From Azolla caroliniana (Eukaryota > Polypodiophyta), in NCBI GenBank assembly GCA_043228905.1, contig JBHGNT010000010.1, positions 9,176,001 through 9,240,000 on the forward strand: DNA of 64,000 bases. The letters are read 5' to 3'. The notes under the pieces were generated by a model. The model did no database searches. It saw only the letters and a list, made by a program, of their open reading frames with translations, and was not told where the DNA came from. A program made the position numbers and the translations under genes. Positions 52,544 through 64,000 of the stretch are shown piece after piece; position 1 is the stretch's first letter; the number at the start of each line of letters is the position of its first letter.

Positions 52544-55500
52544 ATGGCCGCCCATCCTCTTCTCTCCGCAGAGGCAACAGACTCGACAGACGCCCTCTAT
52601 CACATCTCCGTACATCCCCTGCTTCCCTATCATCTCTCCTCAATTCACTTCGCACATTAAAAGTCCTGCATCCATTGCAATAGTAAAAACATACCCTGTT
52701 TGACTCTGATCTGTGCTGTGGTTTTCTGTGGACACATTCCAGGCTTCCCTTCTGGATGGATATAAAGAGAATAAAGAGCCCTCTATCTATTCGGAAGACG
52801 GTTCTGTGGATATACACGGAAAGCCTGCCATCAAATCAGCAACGGGTGGCTGGAACGCATGCCGTTTTATTCTAGGTAGGTCTCTGAACCATGAGTTCTC
52901 ACAAGAAAATGTTATATCTCTTTTCTCACGGATAAGAAATTGTGCACATTTAAAAAATTTAACACCGTGACGAAGAAATTGATGGGAGGGGAAAAAATGC
53001 AACAGGATATAGTTGTATCAAGAAGAAAAGAGCGAATACAATGGATAGCATGACGGAATTCAGAGATTTTAAGTAACTCATGAGATGCAGTTTGTACCCA
53101 TCAAAAAGTCATGGCTGATTGAACTGATATTGTGAGAAAAGGGCTTCTTATCTTTGATGTAAGCCAAAGTTCATTACTAGTATAAACACTGTTATCTAAT
53201 TCCACAATCCAACATGTGATCTACTGTCACTATGGGTTGCCACATCTTGTTGTAGGATAGAATGTAGTGGGACCTTATAATTGCAAGAAAGAAGACTGAA
53301 GCCTTTGAAGTTACATACCATTTAATAGTTTATAATAAACTAAAATTCAGATCAAGCTAGCTCCATCATTTTTTATGTTTTAGATGAAGGGTTATTTTGG
53401 GACATTTGGGTTCATTTGGGTTTACTTGCTCACTCATAGCTTGTTTGTATGTGAGGTGATATCTAAAGATAAATGAAAATTATGTTGAATGAAAAATTTA
53501 ATAGATGGATCCCTGAATCAACGTCATGAAGACCGATTCCAGTTTTGATTGGCATATTGAATGGCTATTGAAAGAGATGTGATGGCATGGCCGGTTGCTC
53601 AAAAACACCAAGGGAGTGCGCAGCTGTGTGAGGAGAGAGAAAGTGGAGAAAACTGTACAGAAAAATGGAGAGGAAGCCCTAGCCACCAAAAGTCCCTTAT
53701 CTCGTTATGAGAGACGTGGGATCAATTCTTATTGGTAAGTGACTTTTAGGTCATTTGGGCATGTTCACCCACGGCCAATGACCAAAAGTTATAAAAATAA
53801 TGTAAATGACCAAATTGGGGCCAAAACATATGGTAAAAATATGTCTCAAAAGCTCGCAAAGAGAGTTTTCACATGGAAGGGTCAAAATATATACCAAAAA
53901 GGAGAGTCCTTGGGGCCTTTATCCTAAACAACTTCCCACTTAAAGGACCAAGGAGGCTTCTTTAAGCTAAGCAACTCCCACCATCTATATACATAGCTGA
54001 TGTTATGCTTTGGGTAGACACTTTGTGAGAGCATCTGAAGAATTTTGTGAAGTATTGACCTTGGTCAACGTGATTAGGCCATCCTCTAGCACCTCTTTGA
54101 TGAAGTGGTATCTCACATCAATATGCTTTGTGCGAGCATGAAACATTGCATTCTTTGCCAAACATATGGCATCTGGCTATCACATCCACGAATAGGTGCT
54201 TTTTCAAGCATCCCAAACACACTGGACAAGCGGGCTAACCAAATGGCTTCTTTGAAGGCCTATGTGGTTGAAATATATTCAGCCTTTGTAGTAGATAATG
54301 CAACTGTCCTTTGAAGTTTAAAGCATCATGAAATAGCTCCACTAACAAGGGTTTATACATAACCACTTGTGGAGTTGCATGTATCCACATCTCCTGCCAT
54401 GTCTGAATCACAAAATCCTTTTAACTCTAATGGACCTTTTCCATAACATAAGCATTTACCTTTGGTCCCTTTCAAATATCTCAAGATAGATTTGATTGCC
54501 TCCCAATGAGCTCTGTCAAGATTAGCCATGAACCTATTAACAATTTCAACTGCATGAGCAATGTCTGACCAACTGGCAACCATAGCATACATAAGTCAAC
54601 CACAAACCGATGCATATGGAATATTCTTCATGTAATTGGTTGCATCATCATCTTTTGGACAATCACCCTTGGGAAGCTTAACATGTGGCTGCAATGGCAC
54701 TCCAAGACGCTTAGCATCAGCCACATTAAATCTGTCCAACACTTCTTCAATGTACGTTTCTTGGGATAAATGCAAAGTATGTTATTGCCCATCCCTTTTT
54801 ATTCTTCTAGCTATTTCATGTACAACTCTTTGTCTAAATTTACTACGCAAAAAGATTGGTTTAACATCCATTTTGAATAATACCAAATCCAAGATAGCTG
54901 TGAGAGCAAACAAAACACACAATGTGGTCATCTTAACCTCTAGAGGATTTTTTTTTTCGAAATAAATGCCCTCTTTTGGCATATCCCTTAACAACCAACC
55001 TTGCCATACTACTTGGGTTTGCCATCATTTTTTAGCAGATTTGCCACAATAAATACAACATCTCAGCTGCATATTACCTTCTTGAGTTGAGGTAGCCAAA
55101 TCTTGTAGCCCATTTCACCTTCATCTCCATAACCCATATAGATTCCTTTCATGGAATTGGCATCTAACTTGCGTCTCAACTCAGGCCTTATATGCACAAA
55201 AGCATCACAAACAAAGATGCGTAGATGGTCATATGTAGATGGTTTGCCAGACCAAACCTCTTCAGGAATGCCACCTTTTAAAGACACTCCCAAGATTCAT
55301 GACACTCCCAACATCATGGATCAAATAACGCAATTTGTTACTCTCCAAAGGAACTAGTTTCTTTGGGAAGCAAGTCAACTGAAGTTGAGTTTGTGCATCG
55401 TCTAATGATAAAGTTGCCTGAGTCATTCTCAGCATTTTGTGACACAATTTCTCTTCTTCCCAACACACATGATATGAATACATTTCTTGGTATGCTACAA

Positions 55501-58500
55501 GATAGGGCAACAAGGAAGAAAAGTACTCAAACTTCCAATGAGACGCTTCTACATGCGACCAATAAAGGCAAGTGGAAGCAAAATGGTAATTCCTACAACA
55601 AATCCAATCCAAGACTACCAAACAACCCAGCCTACAAGGAGCTCACTTGTCATTATTGTGGCTACAAAGGTCACATTCAGCCGGATTGTCGGAAAAAGAA
55701 AAGGGAAAATGCTAAGAACTCTTCTTCTAACGAATTTCAACCTACACCGAAATCCAACTCGGCCCATTCAGCCCACTCAACCAAAGAAACAGTTTTCCTT
55801 GGCATTGAGGAACATACTTCACATTTGGCTGGACCAACTACCTCAACCATTGATGGGTGGTTAGTAGATAGTGGTGCTACTTCACACATGACCTATGACA
55901 AATCCATTTTGCATGATGTGAAACCTAGCTCCTCCCAAATCTCCATAGAAGATGCCTCAAGCATTGAGGCTTCATGTGTGGGTAATTTGTTTCTTAACAA
56001 TTCTTCAAATGAAGAACCTGTCATTCTTCAAGATGTGTTACATGTGCCTCGCATCTCTGCCAACCTACTTTCAGTCTACCAAATCACTAAGCAAGGTTAT
56101 GGACTCTACTTTGATAGCTCAGTTTTGGAAGTCATTGACACCAACAACCTACAAATTGTAGCTAGTGGCACACAAGAAGGGGGTTTATACCGCCTGAACA
56201 GTTCCCATAGCCCCTTGGAAAAGTCCAAATCTCATCATCTTCATCTTCTTCATCTTCTTCAAGGCTCTCATGCGTTGGTGGCACAAGAAGATCCCACGTT
56301 GTGGCATGCTAGGTTTGGTCATCTCAACTATGATTCTCTTCAAAAGCTCTCCTCTTCACAACTAGTTGAGGGTCTTCCTATTTTCAAAACTCCCAATACC
56401 CCATGTGTTGCTTGTCTTTATGGCAAGCAACATCGAGAGCCTTTCCCTCATGAAACCACTCACCGTGCAACATCTATCTTGGAGTTAGTGCACATGGATC
56501 TTTGTGGTCCCATGAAAACCACTACTCTTGGTGGTGCACGCTACTTCATGCTCATCATTGATGATTTCTCCCGCAAGGTTTGGGTTTATTTTCTTGTAGA
56601 AAAATCGTAAGCCTTCACAAAATTTCAAGAATGGGTAGTTCTCGTGGAGAACGAGACATCGAAGAAAGTTCGAAAGATCAGGTCGGACAATGGTGGAGAG
56701 TTTATCTCCCAAGCTTTCCACCATTTTTGCTCTCAACGAGGCATTGCTTGCCAATTTTCTACACCCAATACTCCTCAACAAAATGGAGTCGTGGAAAGGA
56801 AGAACCAGACAGTCCAAGAGATGGCTCGTATGATGCTATCTCAATTTGATCTTCCTCTCTCGTTTTGGGGTGAAACTGTCAACACAACAGTCTACATCAT
56901 CAACTGTTGCCCAACAAAAGCAGTTGCGGGAATGATGCCTGCAGAAGCATTTACAGGTGTAAAGCCCTCAGTATCTCATTTTAAAGTCTTTGGTTGTGAT
57001 GCTTATGTTCACATTTCAGATCATAAAAGGACAAAATTTGAGTCCAAAACCAAGAAATGCAAATTTCATGGTTACAACACACAATCTAAAGCGTACAGGT
57101 TATGAGATTTAGAGTCAAAGTCCCTAGTCATCTCTAGGGATGTTCATTTTGTGGAGTCTCGGCTGGATGATTCTAGGATTTCACATGAGTTCATGGTTGA
57201 AATCCCAGCTCCTCCGAAATCTCCTATTTTAGACGAAGATGTCTCATCTTCAAGCCCCCCATCTCCTCCTACTCAATCTCTAACTTTGTGGAGTCTCGGT
57301 CGGATGATTCTAGGATTTCACATGAGTTCATGGTTGAAATCCCAGCTCCTCCGAAATCTCCTATTTTAGACGAAGATGTCTCATCTTCAAGCCCCCCATC
57401 TCCTCCTACTCAATCTCTAACTTTGTGGAGTCTCGGCCGGATGATTCTAGGATTTCACATGAGTTCATGGTTGAAATCCCAGCTCCTCCGAAATCTCCTA
57501 TTTTAGACGAAGATGTCTCATCTTCAAGCCCCCCATCTCCTCCTACTCAATCTCTAACTTTGTGGAGTCTCGGCCGGATGATTCTAGGATTTCACATGAG
57601 TTCATGGTTGAAATCCCAGCTCCTCCGAAATCTCCTATTTTAGACAAAGATGTCTCATCTTCAAGCCCCCCATCTCCTCCTACTCAATCTCTAACTTCGC
57701 CAACAAATCAATCCTCTCCCTCAACTCCACTTGTTTCCCCTCCCTCTACAAACCAGCTTCCACCACTTCCCAAGTGGCTCCAAGCCACCATTCGTGATTC
57801 TCATTTGTCCAATACTGAACTTCATGAGTATACATCTGGTTCTCGAACACGTAAGTCACAACGGCCTCCTCACTCATGCAACTTTGCCTTACTGTGCACT
57901 GTTGGGCAATCACAAGAACCCACAACAGCAAAAGAGGCCTTTGTTCTTCCAAAGTGGAAAACAACATTGGAAGTTGAACTTGATTCCATTGAGCGGAATC
58001 ATACATGGGAGCTAGTTCCACGGCCTCAACATCGACAAGTCATTGGACTGAAATGGATTTTCAAGACCAAGTACCATGTTGATGGTACTTTGGATAAGCA
58101 CAAGGCACGTTTAGTTGCAAAAGGCTACTCACAAGTCAAAGGAGTGGATTGCAAGGAAACTGTTGCTCCAACAGCAAGGTACACCTCTATTCAATGTGCT
58201 CTTGCACTTCCTGCTCACAACAAATGGCCCATCTTTCAAATGAATTTCAAGTCAGCCTGCCTTAATTGTGACTTGAAAGAGGAGGTTGATGTTGAACAGC
58301 CTCTAGGTTTTGAGATTTCAGAGCAGAAAAACATGGTCTACAGGTTCCACAAAGCCTTGTATGGCTTAAAGCAAGTTCCCAAAGCTTGGCATGACAAAAT
58401 TGACACCTTCTTTCTCTCTCTTGGGTTTTAGAACTGTTATGATGACAACAATCTCTATGTTTTTTTTTCCCGCTTCCAAGGCATGCCATTAATCAGCCCC

Positions 58501-61500
58501 TCGGTTGACTCAATGTTTGATGGCCGTTCTAGAGCTGAGAGGAAGTGTTGGAGGGTGGCAGCTCCAGACCTGCACTCTCTTTCATCTTTATTATCTCTGT
58601 ACTACATTCTCTCTCTTCCCAGATTCTTCTCTCTCTAGAATCTGCAATGCTTTAAATGCCTTTTGTCTCTTCCACTTTTTCCAAGATATTCTCTTTTTAT
58701 TCCTAGTTTATTGTACTTGTTTAGTAGTACAAGAGTCTCTTAACTACCAAACAACCATTCCCAATTTTGTATAAATAGGCTTATACCAGCTTCTTTTGTA
58801 ATAAGATTATTTTCTATTTTGCTACTTAAAAACAAGCTCTATTCCTTGGCTGTGTCTCTACTCTTTGCAACCATTTTTTCTACTGCTGTCTAACAGCCTT
58901 CTCACAGCTTGGCTGTGTCTATTTTGTTCTAACTCTTCTGCTGCTGCTATTAACAGCTTTTCTCACATTTACATCTCCTCTTATCACCATGGGAACTAAT
59001 TTCAAGCCTTCCTGCTATTTTCAAAATCGAATATATGGTGAATTGTTTTATTTGCATTACCATTTCTATTTCCCTTTTATGCGTGCAGTGGGAAACATGT
59101 ATCATCATTCACAAGCATGAATGATTTCATCATGATGGATTGATCTAAAATCTGACATTACTCTTCTTGCTTTTGTATTCAAGGTCACTCTAGTGGTGCA
59201 TATTCTTCCATATCCACCAGGTCATATGACTAATTTTCCCTACAATGTTTTCAGTGGGGATGAGTATTAATGCAATTGAAAGCCACAAGCATGAGAAAGC
59301 CCAAGGCTAACATAATGAACACACTAACGTACTAACGTAGTGAACATTGTTTTCTACAGTTGTATGCGAGGGATTTTTCTGGCTAGCTGTAGTGAACACA
59401 CTAACGTACTAATTTCTGAGAGCAGGGATCCCGTGATGCCATATAACGATGTCGTAATCATGGTAGGCCTAGTTATATTTATCAATTTTAGGGTCAAGAG
59501 GCAAGTGATTCGGCAGAGTAACATGGACAGTGAGCACAAGCCCAAGCAAGCTTTAGGAGGGAGTTTAGGACAGTAGACCATTTATTGATGCTACGAACTC
59601 TTGTCAAGGAGAGTAGAGACCAAGGAAAGAGGATATTTCGCTGTTCTTGTAGGCTTTCCAAAAGCCTTTCACTCAGTGCCATGAGTGAAATTGATGCTAT
59701 CATTGCAAACTATGGTGGGTTGATGCACTCACAGTTCAGCCTTTGGAAAGATTCAGGACACCAGAGGAGTATCAGACAAAGTTTATATCTCTCCTCTTTT
59801 TTGTCTCCAAGTCTTTTCCATCTGTTTCTCCTGTCTAAATTTTCTCGTGTTTTTACTCATTCTAGGTAATAACTTCTAACATATAACTTCAAAGTCATTT
59901 GTACCTCGTTTTGTTCTGTTTAATTACACAGTAAATTACAGAACCACAACATGCAGGGATCATATATCTGATTTTGCACCTTTGAGTTGGTGAAACGAGG
60001 TCTTTCATTAGTTTCATAAATATTGCATCAAGGACTATATGATTGAGTTAACAAAATTACAGAAGGACCTTGAGTGAGTTAACAAAATGGCTGGTGGTGC
60101 TATTTCATGGTTCTCTAGACTTAGTACAGTTTCACTATATGCTAAAGAGCCTGAATATACTTCAGCTACTGAGGCTTGCAAGGAAGCCATATGATACACG
60201 TGCCGATGCGTTGAGTATAGTATACCAAAAAGGACATTTGTCGTTGGTTGTGATCAAAGTGCCATTATTTGTCATGTGCACACAAATCGTATTAATGTGT
60301 TACCAATTCATCAGAGAAACTTGACGATGGCCTGGTCTCATTGATCAAAGTCAAGACATCACGGAATCTTCTAGATGCACTTACTAAGTGACTCTCAAAG
60401 GCATGATATCAGCATTATACTATGGTGGGAGTTCCATAGTTTCATTGTGTGTCTTTGGCCCTTTAACTAGTAGGTTGTTGAGGGTTAGAATCCCCAAAGA
60501 CTCTTTCCATTTCACTTTGACCTTTCTGCCTAGTAGCTCCTCATGGAACTTTCTGGGGATATCTATATTTATAGACATTATTAAAATCTTATTCCTGATA
60601 TGGAACAACTCGGTATGTAAGCCAACTTATAAAGTTAAATGGAGAATATGCAAGGATATTTTGGGGTTAGAATATAGTAGATGGACCAGGGTAATTCACA
60701 AACGTGAGAATGCTTTAACTAATCTATCCAGACTTTGTATGGTCGGGAGGACTGTCCAATCAAATACTAGATACAGTTCATGTCTTTTGTAAAACCTTAA
60801 ACTTTTAATGTCTCCCTCAAAAATTCAAAGGTTTTGATATGTAAGAAGTTCATGAAATTAAGCCTTTGTTTTGAATCATCCCAGCTTTATATAATTTTAT
60901 AATGCACTCATTTTTTTTGTCTTTTTGTTTAGCAAATGAATGTTGTGAAAGGCTTGCGTACTATGGCATAAGCATGAACCTCGTTACCTACATGACAACT
61001 ATACTAAATCTGGGAAATGCGGCTGCTGCAAGTAGCGTAAACAGTTGGGGGGGCACTTGCTATATCACTCCATTCATTGGGGCATTTCTAGCTGATACAT
61101 ATTGGGGGCGATATTGGACGATTGCAGGATTTTCATTTATATACTTTGTGGTAAGCTGCATAACTATGCATATGAATGTCTTAAGCCATCATCTAAAATG
61201 AACAATATTAAGTGATGTTTCTGTATTGCAGGGTATGGTACTTCTGACATTATCAGCTTCCATTCCAGCACTAAAACCAACAAATGAGGCAACTGCAACT
61301 CAACTATCAGTGTTTTACATTGCACTTTATCTCATAGCATTGGGAACTGGAGGTATAAAACCCTGTGTATCTTCATTTGGAGCTGATCAGTTCGACAATA
61401 ATGATGAGACTGAACACAAGAAGATGAGCTCATTTTTCAATTGGTTCTACTTCTCCATTAATATTGGCGCACTAATCTCAAGCACTGTTCTTGTATATAT

Positions 61501-63219
61501 CCAAGAAAATTACAGCTGGGCATGGGGTTTTGGAATTCCTGCCATTGCAATGGGAATAGCTGTTTGTAGTTTTATGTTTGGGTCACCTCTGTATAGGTAT
61601 CAGAAGACAAGTGGAAGTCCACTGACGCGGATGCTTCAAGTCTTTGTTGCAGCATTTAGAAAACGGAAAGAAAAGGTGGTTTCAAGTGAGTTGTATGAAA
61701 CTGAGGTATCATCTGTGACAGGAAGTCAAAAGCTGGAGCACACAAATGTGCTAACGTAAGTGGCAGCATGTTCAACTTAATGAATATTAAGTGAGCTTCA
61801 GACTTTGACAAAATGTTTGATTTCTCCGAAAGAATATTATATAATTAACAAATTCATTGGACTAGTAAAATGTGTGCATGAAAAGCACAGCACTACCTGT
61901 GCACCGACTTAGGACAGATGTATTGAGACTTCCGTTTGGGTAGGGGGTGTAAGATGCTTCAGGATTTGCTTTAGTCTTGACTAAAAAGCTAATCCTTTTC
62001 AGGATTTTCTATGGTCTTCAATTTGTTTTACCATGGTGATCTGTTTGTTTCTTCCCTTTTCTGGGTTCAGGTGTGGATGTCTGCTACTGGATGCATTCTT
62101 AAGGAATTATCCCATATATCTATGATAACTTTGCTTACGAGATAAGGAGTTTGCTATGGGAGCATTGCAAATCTAATAGAGAGATAGAGAGTGAGGAGGT
62201 GGTGGGAATGTGCCTTAGTATGTGTCCAAGCACAAACATCTATTGTGGATGCTATTGTAAGAAAAAAGAAGAGGGAAACAAACCAGCAAATGTTGAGGAA
62301 GCACATGCATGTTGATTCTTTGTGAAAAGTTTTAAAAGGAAAACATTGAATCTGGAAGAGGGAATGAAGGAATAAATCTGTTTTCTTTGTTTACTACAGT
62401 TGTCTCGACAAGGCTGCAATGGTGAGCGAGGATGAAATCCCCAGCCTGACAAGCAAATGGCGATTATGTACCGTGTCACAAGTAGAGGAGCTAAAGTTGA
62501 TTCTGGGTCTGCTGCCCATTTGGGCCACAACCATTATTTTCTCAGCAGTCTATGCACAGATGTCAACTCTGTTTGTGGAGCAAGGAGCCACAATGGACAG
62601 ATCTGTTGGTAGTATGTTCGAAATTCCAGCAGCATCATTAACGATGTTTGATACATTGAGTGTGATAATATGGGTTCCAATATATGATGTTTTACTCATA
62701 CCTATCGCTAGGATCTTCACGGGCCATCAGCAGGGGTTTTCGCAGATACAGAGGATGGGTATCGGATTGGTTATATCAATGTTCTCCATGGTGGCAGCCG
62801 CCCTTGTTGAAATGAAGCGTTTGGAGTTAGCCCAAGAGTATGGCCTCCTTGATGACACCAGTATCCCCGTTCCTATATCTATATTTTGGCAAATCCCACA
62901 GTATGTCTTAGTGGGGGCTTCTGAGGTGTTTACTTTCATAGGGCAGCTGGAGTTCTTTTATGACCAGTCACCCGATGCAACAAGGAGCTTGTGTGCTGCC
63001 CTGTACCTTCTTTCCACAGCACTTGGTAATTATCTCAGCTCCTTCATTCTCTTTATTGTTACAAGTGTGACGGGTGATCCTGGATGGATCCCTGATAATC
63101 TCAATATTGGCCATATAGACTACATTTTCTGGTTGTTGGCTGGGCTGAGCATAGCAAATTTCTTTGTTTTCTTGCTTTTCGCGCGGTCTTACACTTACAA
63201 GAAAGTTAGCAAGATATAA
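52544..63219 (+). CDS. NRT1/PTR family (NPF8-like) proton-coupled peptide/nitrate transporter, five exons
   Basis: Exons: 52544-52609, 52743-52875, 60933-61150, 61232-61755, 62400-63219; all introns GT-AG, phases agree, 586 codons with no stop. Start [16 protein letters not shown]. Exon 2 has [25 protein letters not shown], the typical NPF8 N-terminal motif. ExxER proton-coupling motif [11 protein letters not shown] at residues 69-73 (exon 3). Both PTR signatures are present: [16 protein letters not shown] (about 179-194) and [16 protein letters not shown] (about 207-222). Twelve membrane helices are expected for this major-facilitator family. Length and exon order match plant NPF8 (PTR1/2/5) members, which import di- and tripeptides; the true substrate cannot be told from sequence. 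The gene is intact although intron 2 is 8 kb and full of transposons. Confidence 0.93.
54000..55305 (-). mobile_element. copia relic on the minus strand in NPF intron 2
   Basis: From right to left: integrase end ([40 protein letters not shown], 55293-55063), RT piece ([16 protein letters not shown], 54994-54782, about half of RT deleted), RNase H ([40 protein letters not shown], 54592-54353), and the end [13 protein letters not shown]-like (54130-54090). No LTR found. Multiple stops. Confidence 0.8.
55310..57110 (+). pseudogene. copia gag-protease-integrase in NPF intron 2
   Basis: Gag: [30 protein letters not shown]; knuckle [14 protein letters not shown] (55649-55690) complete. Protease [16 protein letters not shown] complete. 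Integrase: [20 protein letters not shown] and [14 protein letters not shown] (zinc), [47 protein letters not shown]; all three catalytic acids are present. One TAA at 56608-56610 and one TGA near 57105 interrupt. Frame shifts once, near 55360, at the 5' end. Confidence 0.85.
57148..57695 (+). repeat. 137-bp tandem repeat, four copies
   Basis: Units start near 57148, 57285, 57422 and 57559 (TTTGTGGAGTCTCGG), nearly identical (one or two differences). They encode [18 protein letters not shown] and [11 protein letters not shown] in the copia integrase-RT linker. 137 is not divisible by 3, so units 2 and 3 are read out of frame and hit a stop; three extra units equal 411 bases, so unit 4 returns to the original frame. 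Confidence 0.9.
57696..58480 (+). pseudogene. copia RT N-terminal half in NPF intron 2
   Basis: [99 protein letters not shown]. Ends at TAG 58429-58431 and then [12 protein letters not shown]; the YVDD box and all of RNase H are deleted before the LTR. Confidence 0.85.
58546..58955 (+). repeat. 3' LTR of the plus-strand copia in NPF intron 2
   Basis: Preceded by the purine tract GAGCTGAGAGGAAG (58532-58545). TGTTGGAGGGTGG to GCTATTAACA, about 410 bases. TATA box TATAAATA near 58771; direct repeat of TTGGCTGTGTCT (58845, 58910). The right end is set by the AACA match and could be a few bases off. Confidence 0.7.
60075..60400 (+). pseudogene. copia RNase H trace in NPF intron 2
   Basis: [20 protein letters not shown] and [13 protein letters not shown] (60090-60190) match the copia RNase H block; [14 protein letters not shown] and [20 protein letters not shown] follow (60245-60385). 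Frame broken, no LTR found. A third copia event in this intron. Confidence 0.6.
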
Positions 63220-64000
63220 AAATTAGCATGACTCAAAATGGATAGCCGGCCTCCAAATGGAGTCAAGAAATTTATATTACACAAGACTTGAACCCTTCTT
63301 CATTTGGAGAATGTATCCTAATGATGAACTTGTTGACTGTACAGATACATTATTTGATTTTTTCCAAGCTTAGCTTGATGCTTTTAACTTTGTCATGATC
63401 AAAAGACATGTATAATATGTTGCGATCATATTTGTGTAGTAGTAGTTTCCCTAGATTGTGCATTGTTAGAAAATCGATATATTAACGACAAAATGACATC
63501 AAATGTATCCTTGTATTGGCTTGTATCCAAATCTAGATAATATTATTACAATTTCTTGTTTGGGTTCCCTCACACCATCCATAACCATTTAGATAATCAA
63601 AATATTAGGAAAGATATATTGCATCCACTGAATCATCATTGTACATGGTCAACAATAGAAGGCAGCACATTTTGAAACTATTTGCTACAATTTTAGGAAA
63701 AACAATGCAGCCATCAAGGACATGTCTCCATTGTAGAAAGTAAACAGAGAGCTAAGTTTGGTAGAAGATTAAACAAGACCAACTTTCCATGAATCATGCA
63801 TGCCCTTGGAACTCTACATACACTTCATGGAAAAACACTATAAGAGGAACCTTGAGTTGCTATAATTCTATCCCAACATGGGATTTTATCATTAAAATGG
63901 TGTGGAAGCACATACTCCCCTTTATCTTCATTTTGACACAACCTTTATTAGTTGAGGCTAATAATATTGATTGTGTATGCTTCATCTCATCCCTAAGCAA
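63220..64000 (+). other. 3' region of the NPF gene and intergenic end
   Basis: AT-rich. The 3' untranslated region probably covers the first 200-300 bases (AATAT/ATAATATG motifs near 63411), but no clear AATAAA is placed well enough to fix a poly(A) site. No other gene seen to the window end. Confidence 0.4.

Larger units (their letters stand above)
55310..58955 (+). mobile_element. copia element on the plus strand in NPF intron 2 (5'-truncated)
   Basis: Starts inside gag (near 55310), then knuckle, protease, integrase, RT N-part, polypurine tract and 3' LTR. No 5' LTR or PBS. RT is cut before its catalytic YVDD. It is the best preserved copia coding sequence in the window (415 open codons at 55363-56610). 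Confidence 0.85.
52876..60932 (+). other. NPF gene intron 2, 8.1 kb, transposon-filled
   Basis: Begins GTAGGT after exon 2 and ends TTTTGTTTAG before exon 3; the split codon gives Ala. Contains a minus-strand copia relic, a plus-strand copia relic with an LTR and 137-bp repeats, and a third copia trace. 52880-53990 and 58956-60060 hold no recognised feature. Confidence 0.85.

Overview
This is nuclear DNA of a land plant, dominated by nested retrotransposons and simple repeats. Two points fix it as plant: a spliced plant-type NRT1/PTR family (NPF8-like) peptide/nitrate transporter gene at the right end, and Ty1/copia primer-binding sites complementary to plant initiator tRNA-Met. The LINE here has a coiled-coil, L1-like ORF1 and an ORF2 unlike the usual angiosperm type, and pyrimidine microsatellites are very abundant. 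Together these hint at a large-genome, possibly non-flowering plant, but I cannot fix the lineage.

Layout, left to right. 1-182: tail of an unrecognised ORF. 327-410: a LINE 3' end. 411-13605: a decayed copia element (copia-1), split by an 8.5-kb Ty3/gypsy element on the minus strand (4838-13370, LTRs plus target duplication). The gypsy element has lost most of its integrase and carries a broken accessory ORF ending in a coiled coil. 13606-14560: a second gypsy relic. 14600-23233: an array of tRNA-Leu(UAA)-like units in two alternating types separated by (TC)n spacers. A 4.6-kb LINE interrupts it, a short-inverted-repeat element is inserted in one unit, and an 840-bp block is duplicated. 23234-24423: a second LINE fragment, then a solo LTR with perfect target duplication. 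24424-25215: ACATAT-rich satellite.

25300-30600 is the most gene-like part of the left half. It holds a small putative host gene (frameshifted) and relics of three host genes: ribosomal protein L15, S-adenosylmethionine synthetase and a PPR protein. 30700-31740: three kinds of minisatellite. 32888-51478: a copia nest. It contains a truncated minus-strand element; a complete plus-strand element (copia-3, 34962-40504) with a solo LTR inside its reverse transcriptase; and a minus-strand element (copia-C) holding another complete minus-strand element (copia-B, 43190-49127), which itself holds a solo LTR. All open reading frames of these elements are broken, mostly by C-to-T type changes.

52544-63219: the NPF8-like transporter, five exons, 586 codons, uninterrupted. 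Its second intron is about 8 kb and has taken in a minus-strand copia relic, a plus-strand copia relic with four 137-bp tandem repeats, and a third copia trace. This is the only gene in the window that looks functional. Everything else is either mobile-element sequence, repeats, or remains of host genes. No organellar genes, rRNA genes or CRISPR arrays were seen.
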